Assembly (NCBI GenBank): GCA_949775045.1
Contig: OX459095.1
Location: 28,600,564 to 28,664,563, forward strand
Length of the DNA stretch: 64,000 nucleotides
Source: Metridium senile
Lineage: Eukaryota; Cnidaria; Anthozoa; Actiniaria; Metridiidae
Direction of reading: 5' to 3'
The position numbers were made by a program, and so were the translations under genes. How positions within the stretch are numbered: the first letter of the stretch is position 1; each line of letters opens with the position of its first letter. Of the stretch, positions 24,385-36,000 are shown one piece after another. The notes beneath the pieces were generated by a model, which had not been told where the DNA came from, ran no database searches, and saw nothing but the letters and a program-made list of their open reading frames with translations.

Positions 24385-25377
24385 AGAGATTACTTCATGG
24401 TTAGTGAGTGCGTACGATTTTTATACACGAGTACTAGTTTTGAAGAATTACAAACGAACGAGCGAGGCTCTGCGAGCGAGTGAGTCGAGTGAATAAAATC
24501 GTACAAGCGAACTAACCATGATGTAATTTGTTTATTTTATAAGTACTGAGATTTCTTTTCAATAATAATGACCAAGCATCAAATATACCATGAAATGAGT
24601 TCAATGGTTAAACCATTCAATGATTAAAAAAATTCAATGTTTTCTTTCAAAATTTTAATCAACGATAAGTAGAAACAAAATCATGAAAAATACCGTTGTA
24701 AAAGGCAAATTTACTTATCTTCGATGCTTTTCAAAAGCATTATTAAATGGTTAAATAGTCTTGCATGGAAAACGCTTCGGCGGTAGCTGAGCGAGATTCC
24801 TCTAGTGTGAACTTTGCCGACTGATTCACTATATTTATAGTCTTTTCCTTTTTTCTTTAGTTCTTCTGTTTGGAAAGAAGGACTTGTCTTTTCAAATAGG
24901 AGGTCATTCATGTCACTTGTTTTCTTCATATGTCGCTCATAATGTCGCGAGAATAATAGTCTTAGCTTTCCCGTCTTTGACAGTAATAAATAAGCTGGGT
25001 TACTGCTAGAAATTTGTCAACTTTTCTTGCTTCTTTCTTGAATTCCAAGACGTTTTTCTATAGCTAAACATCACATTGGATATATTTTTTCGAAATAGCT
25101 TTGTTTTCTTGTGTTAAAATAACATTTTCAGTCGAATCGGTGTCAACAAACATTCTCAACATTTTGACCAAAGGCGGTTGAAAGTTTTTGCTCCATGCAG
25201 TGAGGTAGATTCCCGCACAAAAATGTTTCACTAGTGAAAATAATCGTTCGTCCAATCAGATGCCGCGAACGATAGTGAAATTTCTGATCATCGTTCGCAT
25301 CGCTGAGTGACTTAAACCCGAACGATTTTTACATCACTGCAATTTTATACATAAATCTCAGTACTTATGAAATAAAA
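24385..25377. mobile_element. Insertion in unit 1 spacer: hairpin plus inverted-repeat element
   Basis: Unit 2 is continuous here (about 62935), so this block of about 1 kb is an insertion or pair of insertions. 24397-24525 forms a hairpin (CATGGTTAGT...ACTAACCATG) with a GAGCGAGG core. 24530-24556 and 25350-25377 are inverted repeats around TAAGTACTGAGATTT. No transposase frame was seen. Confidence 0.6.
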
Positions 25378-25657
25378 AGGAATAATGCTTCTACATCATG
25401 TGAAAAGAGTTGAGCTTACTTACTATTTGGACATTCATTTAATGCTCGCTGACGTCCGAAGTATCCACCAGACAGAAGCAGTTGACAATAACATTATAGA
25501 TCTGATATGCAGGAAAGGCTTGTCGTCTTTTAAAACAATATATATTAACGTCACGATTCCATCCATCGTATTGTTACCACATTAGAAAATAACATATATG
25601 TTAACATCTTTATTCCAATAAGAGAAATATCGTTTACTATACAATAGTTTATGATTC

Positions 25658-26117
25658 ATTATTATATGGCTTCGATAGTACGCTCGCTCTGATTAGCTGA
25701 TTTCCGGTCTGATATTTTCCCATATCAGACCGTTACCATGACAACGGTCCAATTTTCGTATTTTTTCAGACTGGGAAATTAAAAAACAACTTGTAAAGTA
25801 TTGCAATAAATATTTTGTTAAAGTTTTGCCTTTTCATACCTTCAAAGTGTTTTTTAGCCAGTTTAGTGTGTGTTTAATATATTTTTATTCATTCAACAAT
25901 GAGAGATTCGGCGATAAAATATTTGCAATTTTGTACATCTCTAAGAAAAAGAGCCATATAATAAACGATTTATTAACCTCGCTTGTTCGGTCTGTCCGGA
26001 AAAATATCAGACCTCTGTCTTTTTGTACGGACCTCGCTGCGCTCGTTCCGTACTGTCAAGACCTCGGTCTGATATTTTCCCGTACATACCTCGCGCTCGG
26101 TTAATAATCCTTTAATA
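25658..26117. repeat. Dispersed repeat, copy 2 (TATGGCTTCGATAGTACGC type)
   Basis: A direct repeat of 21051-21500 at roughly 90% identity by eye. One copy lies inside the hAT-like element and one outside, so the family moved independently. Confidence 0.75.
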
Positions 26118-26267
26118 TTGACAGGTGCTGTTGATATGGTTCTTCCAACAGGATCTTTAAAATGAAAGAAATAGAAAAACGTGAATTTACGCATTTAACG
26201 TTGTCACGCATGTTTAAAGTGCCTATAAACCCTGGCTGTTTGCTATTTCTATTAAAAGTATTGGTCC

Positions 26268-26592
26268 TACATAACAAATTTTCCAGAAGAATGAAATACT
26301 ACGATAAAAATGCTGCATTTCATTCCGGTTTGAATAAGCCCCAAAAGTGTTGTTTGGGCTACATTTGTAAAAAAAATCGGAGTTTATTGATATGAGCTGA
26401 TGACAATATCAATGACGTATGTCCGGGATAGAAATTGCAAGATGCTATCCCGGACACTATGTCATCGATATTGTCACCGCTCATATAAACTCCGATTTTT
26501 TACACAGGAAGCCCAAATAACACATATTCAAACCGCTATAAAATGCACAGTTTCTATCGCAGTATTTTATTCTTCTTGCCAATTTGTTAGTA
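26268..26592. repeat. Hairpin element with CCCGGACA core
   Basis: Arms around 26268-26425 and 26445-26592 are imperfectly complementary: AACTCCGATTTTTT pairs with its complement, and GTCCGGGATAG pairs with CTATCCCGGAC around a central loop near 26440. Confidence 0.7.
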
Positions 26593-26629
26593 ATCAGCTT
26601 TAATTTTATACTTTAACAGCTTATACATA

Positions 26630-26815
26630 ATATTATCGTGCTTTTCGTAAACAATATATATATATATCTTCTATTCTGCGTAAACGTTTATTGAAAAAAG
26701 TGGACCAAAATAGTTGGCTGCAACAGAATAAGCAGCCATAATTGTTTTAATTAATTTTGAAGCAGTTTTTTAGAAGATATATATATATATATATATTTTT
26801 ACGAAAAGCACTATA
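26630..26815. repeat. Small inverted-repeat element
   Basis: GTGCTTTTCGTAAA...ATATATATAT at the left pairs with ATATATATAT...TTTACGAAAAGCAC at the right. Confidence 0.65.
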
Positions 26816-27651
26816 AGGAAGGCACAGGAAGCCCAAAACCCGATTTTTCCGAAAAAACAACAACAAAAGAACGACTGTTTTGGAGGGCTAATAAACTTTG
26901 TGTTCGATATTTTCTTGAAAGAAACTTGTCTAATTATGACAGCCTGGTGGCTGAGCTCCAGGCGCATGATACCATATCAGTATTGGTGTGGCTCAAACAA
27001 GTCGTTTGATTTCATACCTTAATTTATTACTCTGCAGGATTTATTTTTGTGGCATCAGTATTGGTCTCCTTTGCAGCCGTTTTTTGTGTTGGACTTTTTG
27101 TGTCAAAATGGCTGAGATGGAGACTACGTCATTATAAGCTTTCCTTTTAATCCTAATCTATTGTTTGACCATGAGACGTACGAATTTCAAAAATTAATGT
27201 TAGGACAAAAACATCAATTAACTAAATCATCGTGTAAATTTCACTCTAATTATTACCTTTACAACATATAAACACAAGTGATTAGGGTGTAAAGTTCACA
27301 TATACCCATATTGATTTTAAAATATATGTTTTCAATTCTGTTTACCCCAATAAAAATTTATAAAGTCACTAAGGGACGGACGGGGGGGATTGGTTTTTCA
27401 GCTTGCTTTTTTATAGCTTGATTTTTTTTTTAGCCCTCCAGTGTTGATATTTTTTTGCTGTATCAAGCTATATTCTTTTTTTGCCATATTGGCGTTGCAC
27501 GATTTTTGTGGCTAGCTTTAGCTCGAAAAGCTAAAAGCTATCCACTATGTCATCGGGCATGAGTGAGTGAGTATAAGAGTGTAATTTAGCTTCCAACCAA
27601 TCGAGTTTGACCCTCCCCTCCCCCCTTTCCTCTCCCTTCCGCTACGCAGGC

Positions 27652-28272
27652 TAAAAATCCAAGATGGCGGACACATGGCAGAAAGCACAGAAAAAACTAC
27701 TAAAAAACTATCAAAAAATGCTTATTATGAATAACAAAAGCTTCATCATTGAAGAATGGGACTAAGAGTTTGGTATGTGTGGAGTTTCAAGCCAGCAAAT
27801 TACCATTTTGAGAAGGTTTTGCATCGATGATTGTGTCGCCTTTACACGATTACCAGGGTAAAAATCCAAGATGGTGGACACATGGCAGAAAGCACAGAAA
27901 AAACTACTAAAAAACTATCAAAAAATGCTTATTATGAATAACAAAAGTTTCATCATTGAAGAATAGGACTAAGAGTTTGGTATGTGTGGAGTTTCAAGCT
28001 AGCAAATTACCATTTTGAGAAGGTTTTGCATCGATGATTGTGTCGCCTTTACACGATTACCAGGGTAAAAATCCAAGATGGCAGACACATGGCAGAAAGC
28101 ACAGAAAAAACTACTCAAAAACTATCAAAAAATGCTTATTATGAATAACAAAAGCTTCATCATTGAAGAATGGGACTAAGAGTTTGGTATGTGTGGAGTT
28201 TCAAGCTAGCAAATTACCATTTTGAGAAAGTTTTGCAACGATGATTGTGTCGCCTTTACACGATTACGACAT
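27652..28272. repeat. 207-bp tandem repeat, three copies
   Basis: TAAAAATCCAAGATGG starts copies at 27652, 27859 and 28066, a period of exactly 207. The copies differ at only a few bases. Each holds CACATGGCAGAAAGCACAG. The block lies inside a stretch of about 1.5 kb (27510-28985) missing from unit 2; near its edges the direct repeat AAGCTATCCACTATGTCAT occurs (27535 and 28885). No reading frame spans the unit. Confidence 0.88.
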
Positions 28273-28274
28273 GA

Positions 28275-28960
28275 TCCGAACGGACCGACTAGCGACTAGC
28301 CAATTGAAACGTGACCCGAACTCTTCTTCGGCGATTACGACATAATATTGTAAACTGGTAATATGGTAAACTGCAAAAAATTGTTTTCACATATTATAGT
28401 TCTTGTTTATATCATTTTTAGAAGAATATTGTTCAACTGAGACATTAATATGTTATTCACAAATGTTCAAATAATTTCTTTATAACAATAAGTTTTTCTA
28501 TTGCCTTATTACTGTTCTTGTTAATGTCATTTTTGGCAGATTTCTGTAATGACTTCTGAGATATATTAAAAGATGTTTCTGACAATTGTTTAGATTATTA
28601 CTTATAGCAGTATGTTTGTAAACAAAACAAAAAAATTGTATTTACATATTATAATCACAAGCGTCAGAATCAATACTATCCTTACAAATCAAGAACACGA
28701 ATATTTCTAAAAAAATTGGTATAGTACATAAACTGTGATTGGTCAAAACCATGTGTGAAGAGAGTATCCAAACAGGTTTTACAATTTTCTACAACTACAA
28801 ACTCAAATTTGATTTTGCCAAATGGGTAACTTTGGAAAACTATTCTGATAACACTTTTTGTGGCAAGCTTGCTCAAAGAGCCAAGCTATCCACTATGTCA
28901 TGGTGCGTCTTAAAGGTAACAGTGTCTAACATAGAGTAGCTTTATGCATACATGTAGCTA
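28275..28960. other. Spacer, no gene seen
   Basis: AT-rich sequence within the insertion private to unit 1. Only short chance frames occur. Confidence 0.4.
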
Positions 28961-28989
28961 GCCACATGCAGTCATAGACTGCCTTTAAT

Positions 28990-29590
28990 TTTAGGTTGGA
29001 GAGCCTGCTCAATTTTTATCCCCCCTACAAATATTAAATGGTCCCTAACGAGTCTTCTTACCTAAACATGTCTCAAGTTTCCTTGATTACACAACTAAAG
29101 TAGAAATGTAATTATAAACTCCAATTGTTTTTAAATTTTATAACAGGACGGGGGCAGATTAGGGGCCGGCCATTTAACTTTTGAGGGGGGTGGGTGATTT
29201 TGAAAATAAATGTCCTGTAAAAAATTTCGTTCAGGAAAAATGGAATAAAAAAAATTCTTGCACTATTGTAAGGGGAGAAAAAAATGTTGCAAAGTTAAGA
29301 AATATCCTGTAGAGCATTCAGAAGGAAAAAAAAATTCCTGTCCACCAAGACGTTTGAAAAAAAAAATTCTTGCTGATCGGAAATTACCCCCCCCCCCTCC
29401 CTCCCCCTCCCTCCCCTCCCTCCCAAAAGTTAAATGGTCGCCCCCTTAGTGAAAACTATTACTAGTTGATATAAATGACATGAAAAAGATGCACTTTTCC
29501 GCCTTTTTGTCGCCTGTAACATTGTTTCGTAACATTTGCAATTGTGTACAGACTTGTTCGAATGATACCAAATATCAGATATCAAATAAA
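28990..29590. repeat. Distal part of the segmental duplication, unit 1
   Basis: It matches 63455-64000: both contain GGAGAGCCTGCTC, CAGGACGGGGGCAGATTAG, CAAGACGTTTGAAAAAAA and CACTTTTCCGCCTTTTTGTC in the same order. Unit 2 is cut by the window edge inside this match. Confidence 0.85.
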
Positions 29591-29879
29591 TCATAAGCCT
29601 AGAGAATACGTATTTTTCAAGAGTTGATATTTTGATCACTATACGTTTAACTGATAAGGATTTTTCACATGCAATGTCTGAGTAATAAATAGTAACATCC
29701 AAGATAATTGTCTTGGTCGGGCTTGATACATTATTAGAAAAATTATAGAAATGATTGATGCCTTTTTACTTTCTTGAGATGTCCCAAGATCAGGATATAT
29801 CAAATGTGTTATTTTAAAAATGTCAATGATTGACATTTGTTTTGATTGACATGCATACATTGTCTGAGAATTCGGCGAG

Positions 29880-29935
29880 CTCACACGGCCACACGTGATG
29901 AGCGTGTGAGCAGTCAGAATCGACTTGTGTTGAAG
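29880..29935 (+). promoter_or_regulatory. Possible non-coding first exon of gene 2
   Basis: A GC-richer stretch ending in GAAG|GTGAGT (donor at 29936), 0.5 kb upstream of the coding start. Pairing with an acceptor such as CTCTTTTAG at 30276 would give an untranslated first exon. The basis is splice-site appearance only; no transcription start was identified. Confidence 0.25.
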
Positions 29936-30421
29936 GTGAGTTGGTTCTATAAATTCCTTAACTGCTTAACTGATCAAATATGCTCAAAACATGCTGGTTA
30001 AACATCGTTTATCCTAATGCTACTTTGCAAAAATATTTGCTAACTCTTTATTGTAGTTCACTTCTTAGTTTTTAAACTATGAATGGCTTTCGAAACGCAG
30101 CAAGGTCAAACTTTTGATTAGCGAAGACGGTCGCTGCTCGATTGTGTTCTATTTTTTATATTTATTCTATAATTGTTCTATTTCTTTTATATTCGTGAAT
30201 GCTAATTCAAACTTTGTCATTCTATTACTTATGTCCTCTGTTTTAAAGGTTGTATTTGTATTCTTTGCTCTTTTAGATCTTCATTCAACGGTACGTGTGT
30301 GTTCATGCTTGGGCAGGTTTCTTCCCGGAAAAGTTTTGTTAAGAGTCAATTGTCAGAATTATGGCGATAACTTAACGCTTAAAGCCGTTTCTTATGAGGG
30401 CCAACTATTGTAGTTGGTAAA

Positions 30422-30425
30422 ATGG
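30422..30425 (+). CDS. Gene 2 coding exon 1: initiator ATG plus one base
   Basis: AAAATGG|GTAAGT gives a good start context immediately followed by a consensus donor at 30426. The single leftover G joins AT from 31460 to make Asp, giving MDGNQAFGLIQP, which leads straight into the first ATPase repeat. An in-frame TGA at 30395 closes the frame upstream. The chosen start is inferred from phase and motif, so it is the least certain exon. Confidence 0.55.
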
Positions 30426-32570
30426 GTAAGTTAGAGTAGTTTTTTTTCAATTATTTTATGTTTGTTTTTGTATAAATCAATTTATGAATTCCCGGAATCA
30501 ATGATTATGCAAATTTCCATTTCCGCTCTATTTATCAGAATTTTGAATTATCAAACTTACATTAGAATAACTTTATGAGGGACGGACCATTAGATTTTTG
30601 GCACGATATTTCTTCCCACTCTAAGTATGTGCACAAATTTTTTTTCATCTTACACGATCTTTTTTTTTCAGAATATTTGCTGTGCTCGAATTTTTTTTTT
30701 TGTCTTTATGGCTGTGCTCGAATTTATTTTTGTATTTGCCCAACCCCCCTCCTCCCCCCAAGTTGTGTTTTCGATATCGTTTACAGTACCCATGAGTGAT
30801 TATTTGTACCACATTTTGTTAGTTTACTGCCTTAAATGAAGTAATTTAAGTCACGCAATACTTGTCACACGTTTGAAGGAATGAAATTTGTGCATCATTT
30901 CGGGCAATTTCGCCGTTTCGTTCCTTTGATATATACCAACATGGTAAATAAGTGAATATATAGGCAAATTAATAACATTTTGGTCAATATTCTTGAAAAT
31001 TGTGTGCTTTTGCAAACCTGGTAATTTGGCCATGTTGGTGCATGTCCCTCAGAGAGACTCCAACATGGCGGCACCAAACATTTCACTGTAGACATGACGC
31101 ATACCCAATCGCTTATATCTCGGTCAAACAATAAACTTTGCAAAGAATAATTATCTGTTTATCAGCTGTCTATCAGAAAATTACATTTTTAAAAGAATTA
31201 ATTCCATGGTTGAAAAAGAATTGTGATCTCTGGAGGTGGAAGCCAAGAATAATAAATTTGTATAATTTGCTGCAAGTGACAATAATATCTTACATGACTT
31301 CATGTTGGGTTGCCTGTCTTTATATTCAGTAGCTTTAATTAGACTTTTAATTTACAAATTTGGCTATTTCATTTGCATTTTGAGTCTATTTTTTTTAGTT
31401 TTATTGTCATTATGATTTAAATATCCATTATTGTAATGAATATCTATATCACTTTGAAGATGGTAATCAAGCCTTTGGGCTCATCCAGCCAACTCTTATA
31501 CAGCAAATAAAGAAGATTTTGGATGAATATCCAGATGACGGACAAATACTCAAGGTAAATATACTTTATATTTGCATGAATAGTAAAATTAAACAATGTT
31601 GAGTTAAATCCAATATATTTTATTTCAAATTTTCAATAATTAATTTTTTCAAATCATAAAATTCTTAGTGGTTTTCTTATCTATCTACCTCACATCCTTC
31701 TTTTTTTTTTGAACTTAAGGAACAATATTTTTTTTGCATCCATAATCTTTTCATTTTTAGCCAATAGAACAATGTTCCTTTTATATACCTAGCTCCTTCA
31801 TATTGAATAAGGAAGTGGGGTACTTTCATTGTTAGGGGTGTTTGGCAATCAGTTTTAAAATTGACCCTAAAAAGGTAATTGCATGAATTAAAAGGAGTGT
31901 AAGTTAATTTTTCCAACCATCATTTTAATTTAATAATTAAAAACATTGATTTTGTTCCCTTTTCCCCTTCTTTTGTTTCTCTACCTTCCATCCAATTATT
32001 CTTCCTTCCTTCTTTCCTTTTATCTTTCTTTGCATGTTTCTTATCCTTGATTATATTATTCATCCTTTTATTTTATTATCTGTTCATCTCATACGTGAAA
32101 TTTTGTTTTGTTTTCCAGGAACTCATACAAAATGCAGAAGATGCTGGAGCTAAAGAAGTTAAGTTTTTGATCGACCATCATTCATACCCTACAGCAAATT
32201 TGCATCATCCTGATTTGGACAAGTTTCAGGTAAAAACAAGTAATTTGAATATCACTAAGCACAGTTATATATATAGTCTGTCTGAAATATCTTTACTCAG
32301 ATGTGACACATTAAAAAAATTACATTATTGATTATTATTAAATAACATTTATTATTTCTTTATTTAATATTTCTTTCTTTCTTTCTTTCTTTATCTAATT
32401 ACACCTAATTGCAAAAATGTTGTCCTGACTTTTGTAATTTAGTGGGAAAGGATTTAATTAAAAAACAAAAGAAGTTCACTCAAGTGGAACTCTTTCTTTT
32501 GCTATTCCTTTGTTACTAAGTTACTAATGTTCTTTTTTCATATGACAACATTCTTGGAAGTAGGTGTATT

Positions 32571-32618
<48 letters not shown>

Positions 32619-32994
32619 TATTGTTAGTCGTAGCTTGGCATGTTTTGTGTATTTTTGCAAGTTAGAAATCTTTGCTGCTCTTAAAGGGACATAATTGTAT
32701 ATGGATCATAAGATATTTGAAAAAATGAAAGCAACTTTAACCTTGAAAAAAATATTGTGCACATCATAAATCCTGAAAGAAATATTGTGCAAATCAAGTG
32801 GGGAAAAAATCATGCAAAACAAATCTATATCATGCACAAAACAATTATTTCTATAAAATAATAATTAGTTATCAACTATTTAGTTATCGTCTAACTAACA
32901 ATTCACTAAGGCATGAACCACACACTACACATTACAATGAAGTTAGGAATAAGTAGGTACACTGTTCACAGTTTGACATTTCAAAGTGCTTTTT

Positions 32995-33032
<38 letters not shown>

Positions 33033-36000
33033 ATTACACACAGATTAAAATAACTAATAAAGCCTGTTGATTCCAACCCCTAAAAGTTATGCAAAGTAAA
33101 AATAGACCTGTACAAGTGTGGAGTCATGTGTTACATAGCTGTCTTTTGAGCCACAACCCTGAAAGGACCCTAAAAGGTACACACAAGAAATATTTTTAAC
33201 CCTTAAAGGTGCATCAATCACCATGTACAAAGGGAGTCACCCCTACCTCCACCCCAAAGGATACATTTTTAGTTTTGTTTCACAAATATATGGCCTGCAC
33301 TCTAATGCTGGACACCATTTATGAAATAGCTCTATTATTTGTTATTTTAAGGGTCCTGCATTGTATGCTTACAACAATGCCAAGTTTACTGAAAACGACT
33401 GGCGAGGAGTGGGTATGCTATGTGACAGCATTAAAGTGAATGACCCTACAAAAGTTGGTCGATTTGGTCTTGGATTTAAGTCTGTATTTCATATGACAGG
33501 TGATTATAGAATCGAAAAATAAGGATATATCTATATTCACCTAATTGCAAGAATATAAAAAATCAAATTGCCAATTTAGTTGAAGAAAGGAATATTACAA
33601 AAGAGAGAGTTCGATCTGCTAGAGTGATCTTCTTTTGCCTTAATTGGTTCCTTTCCTACTAAATTACAAAACTCAGGACAAAGTTTTTGCAATTAGGTGT
33701 GTATTTTTTAATTCTCCAAAGTAATAATAATATACATATATAGTTTTTAATATGGTAACTCAAGTGAGTAAAAGAAGGAGAAAGGGCAAAAAATAGAAAC
33801 CAATAGCATTTTACACGGTTACTAAAAATAGATATTGCAAAGCCTTGAGGAATGAAAATGCGGACAAACTTTGTAAAAAAGGCTTTGATAACAAGAAAAT
33901 GAAGATAAACATAAGTCGAAAAATCTAGGTTTTCCAAACAAGGGGCCATTTCACTGCGCATGCGCGTCACGCTTGAGTTTCCCTGGTCATAGCACTTGCT
34001 CGTATCGCGTTCTCTCAGTCGAGGTGCACACATAAATATGTGTTCAAAATATCCGTTTTTTCTTCTTCTGCAATTAATTGACCAGACTCAAATATTAAGG
34101 CTGATATTGAATATGTGTCCTATATGCGATTCAAGCCAAATCATTGGAGTATAGTTTCGAGAAAGAATGTTAAAAGAGTCATTCAAGCTGACTCGCGGAG
34201 AAGAGAGAATGGCGACTGTAACGTACTTTGTAAACATACTTTGCCGTCGGTGTAACTCAGGAAATAAGACTATCTGATGCCAGGTCTTTTAACACGATGA
34301 CTAGGATGCTATTTGTACTGTATCACGACATTTTGTGTTAAAATCGACTGCAATGGGTAGCGAAAATTTTCACATTGCCTTCATGTCATAATTGATAAAT
34401 TCGGGCTGTTCGGCATTTTTCATCTTGAAATGTTATTAAATGTAGTGAAAATACCAATGTTTTTAAGCAGAAATGATGATATCCATATGCATTGGTAATG
34501 TTTTATAATGAATCTTTAATTAGAAAATTGGGGAGGATGGATTTTTTTGCCAATCAAAGATGTAAACATTAATTACATGGTCATTATTAATTGGTCAAAA
34601 CTCTTGAACTTCGAAATACTCCAGCTTGAAATAAGACACATTTAGTTTATGTAGCATTCATGAAAGGAGATCCTCGATATCCCAGCAATCGAACAATTTG
34701 TTGGCTTTTTATGTAGCATCAAACACAGTATGATTATGCGAATATGGTTATTATTATTCTTCATTACATGGCTGACTTGTGTGAGAGAATACCACACAAA
34801 TTCCATTTGATTTTATGTCCTTTGTTTCTGTGCTTTCGATCTATCATGTTTAATTTGCTTTAATTTTCTGCCATAAAAAGTGCTGTTTTGCATAGAATTT
34901 TGGCTCCTTGCCGTTGTGTACCGGAAACCTATTATATTCTTTGTTAGCTTCATTCATTGTTTAAATTAAGTCTTTTGTTATTTCTATTGAATTACGTAGA
35001 CTGTGTTTTTGCTACACTCACAAATAGCGACGGAAATGATAAGATAATAGATAAATATAACAAAGCGTGATAGCTCAGCGACATTTTGTTACAAGTGAAT
35101 GAGTGGGTCAGTAGCCTGTGGTGATCCTGCATTGCGATGGTACAGTACAGCATTTCGCGCATGGTCATGCAAAATGGCCCCTTGCTGGTTTTCCAATGAA
35201 TTAGAAACAACAAGACAAAAAACATTGTTGCAGCATATTGGTCTGTATTTTGTGCTTGGCTCACAGGCAGCCCAAGCAAATCACTTGTATTCAGTGGATT
35301 TTTTTTTCATTTTTTTTTTTCAATAAAATGTTACTGAACTAAAACGAGCGTTTGTTTTGACGTGTTTGGTTCGTGGTTAGTTTTGTAACTGCTCTCCCTA
35401 CCACTGAGGGGAGTGATTTTTCATAAACTCAGGCCAGGGCACAAAGCTTCATGTCCGAATTGGACGGTTAACGGATATTCCGGAGTGAAACAACGACTTC
35501 AAAAAGCAAGAAAACGGAGCAAATCGTTAGGTTTAGATTTGTATTTCTGAATTCTAGTAAAAGTTATGAATAGAAGGATCATTGGCCTTTGACTCAGACT
35601 TGGTTTTGGGGATTATGGAGGGATTTTTCGGGGATTAACTGTCGATGAAAGTGAAGGTAATGTCCACCCGAGTCGCCAACCTTGTGTAAATATATTACTA
35701 GTGGGGGAGAAATTATAAATATGGCTTAAAACTAGCTAAAAATTATCCAAAAAGTATTTAAATACATCACAACAACTACAGACAAAGTTTAGTAACATTT
35801 TATTGAAAAAAAAAAATGAAAAAAAAAATCCACTGAATACAAGTGATTTGCTTGGGCTGCCTGTGCTTGGCTTGTCCGCATTTCAATCCCATAATGCATC
35901 ATCGTGACGTCATCTCTGGAAAGCGCTATTACGTCATACTTGATAAGATATATAGAACCGTTTTCATTAACCCGAGCAACATACTTTAGTGTATCACTCT

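Larger units (their letters stand above)
32230..33351 (+). other. Gene 2 intron 3 with MITE, TTTC runs and poly-G
   Basis: 1,122 bp, GT-AG. It contains a TACACCTA MITE (32400-32568) set between TTTC microsatellites (32369-32392 and 32569-32618), and a run of 35 G (32997-33031). The rest is featureless. Confidence 0.8.

Noticed and set aside
30114..30413. 99-residue plus-strand frame upstream of gene 2
   Set aside because: Hydrophobic low-complexity translation of T-rich leader or intron sequence, with candidate splice sites inside it and no recognisable domain.
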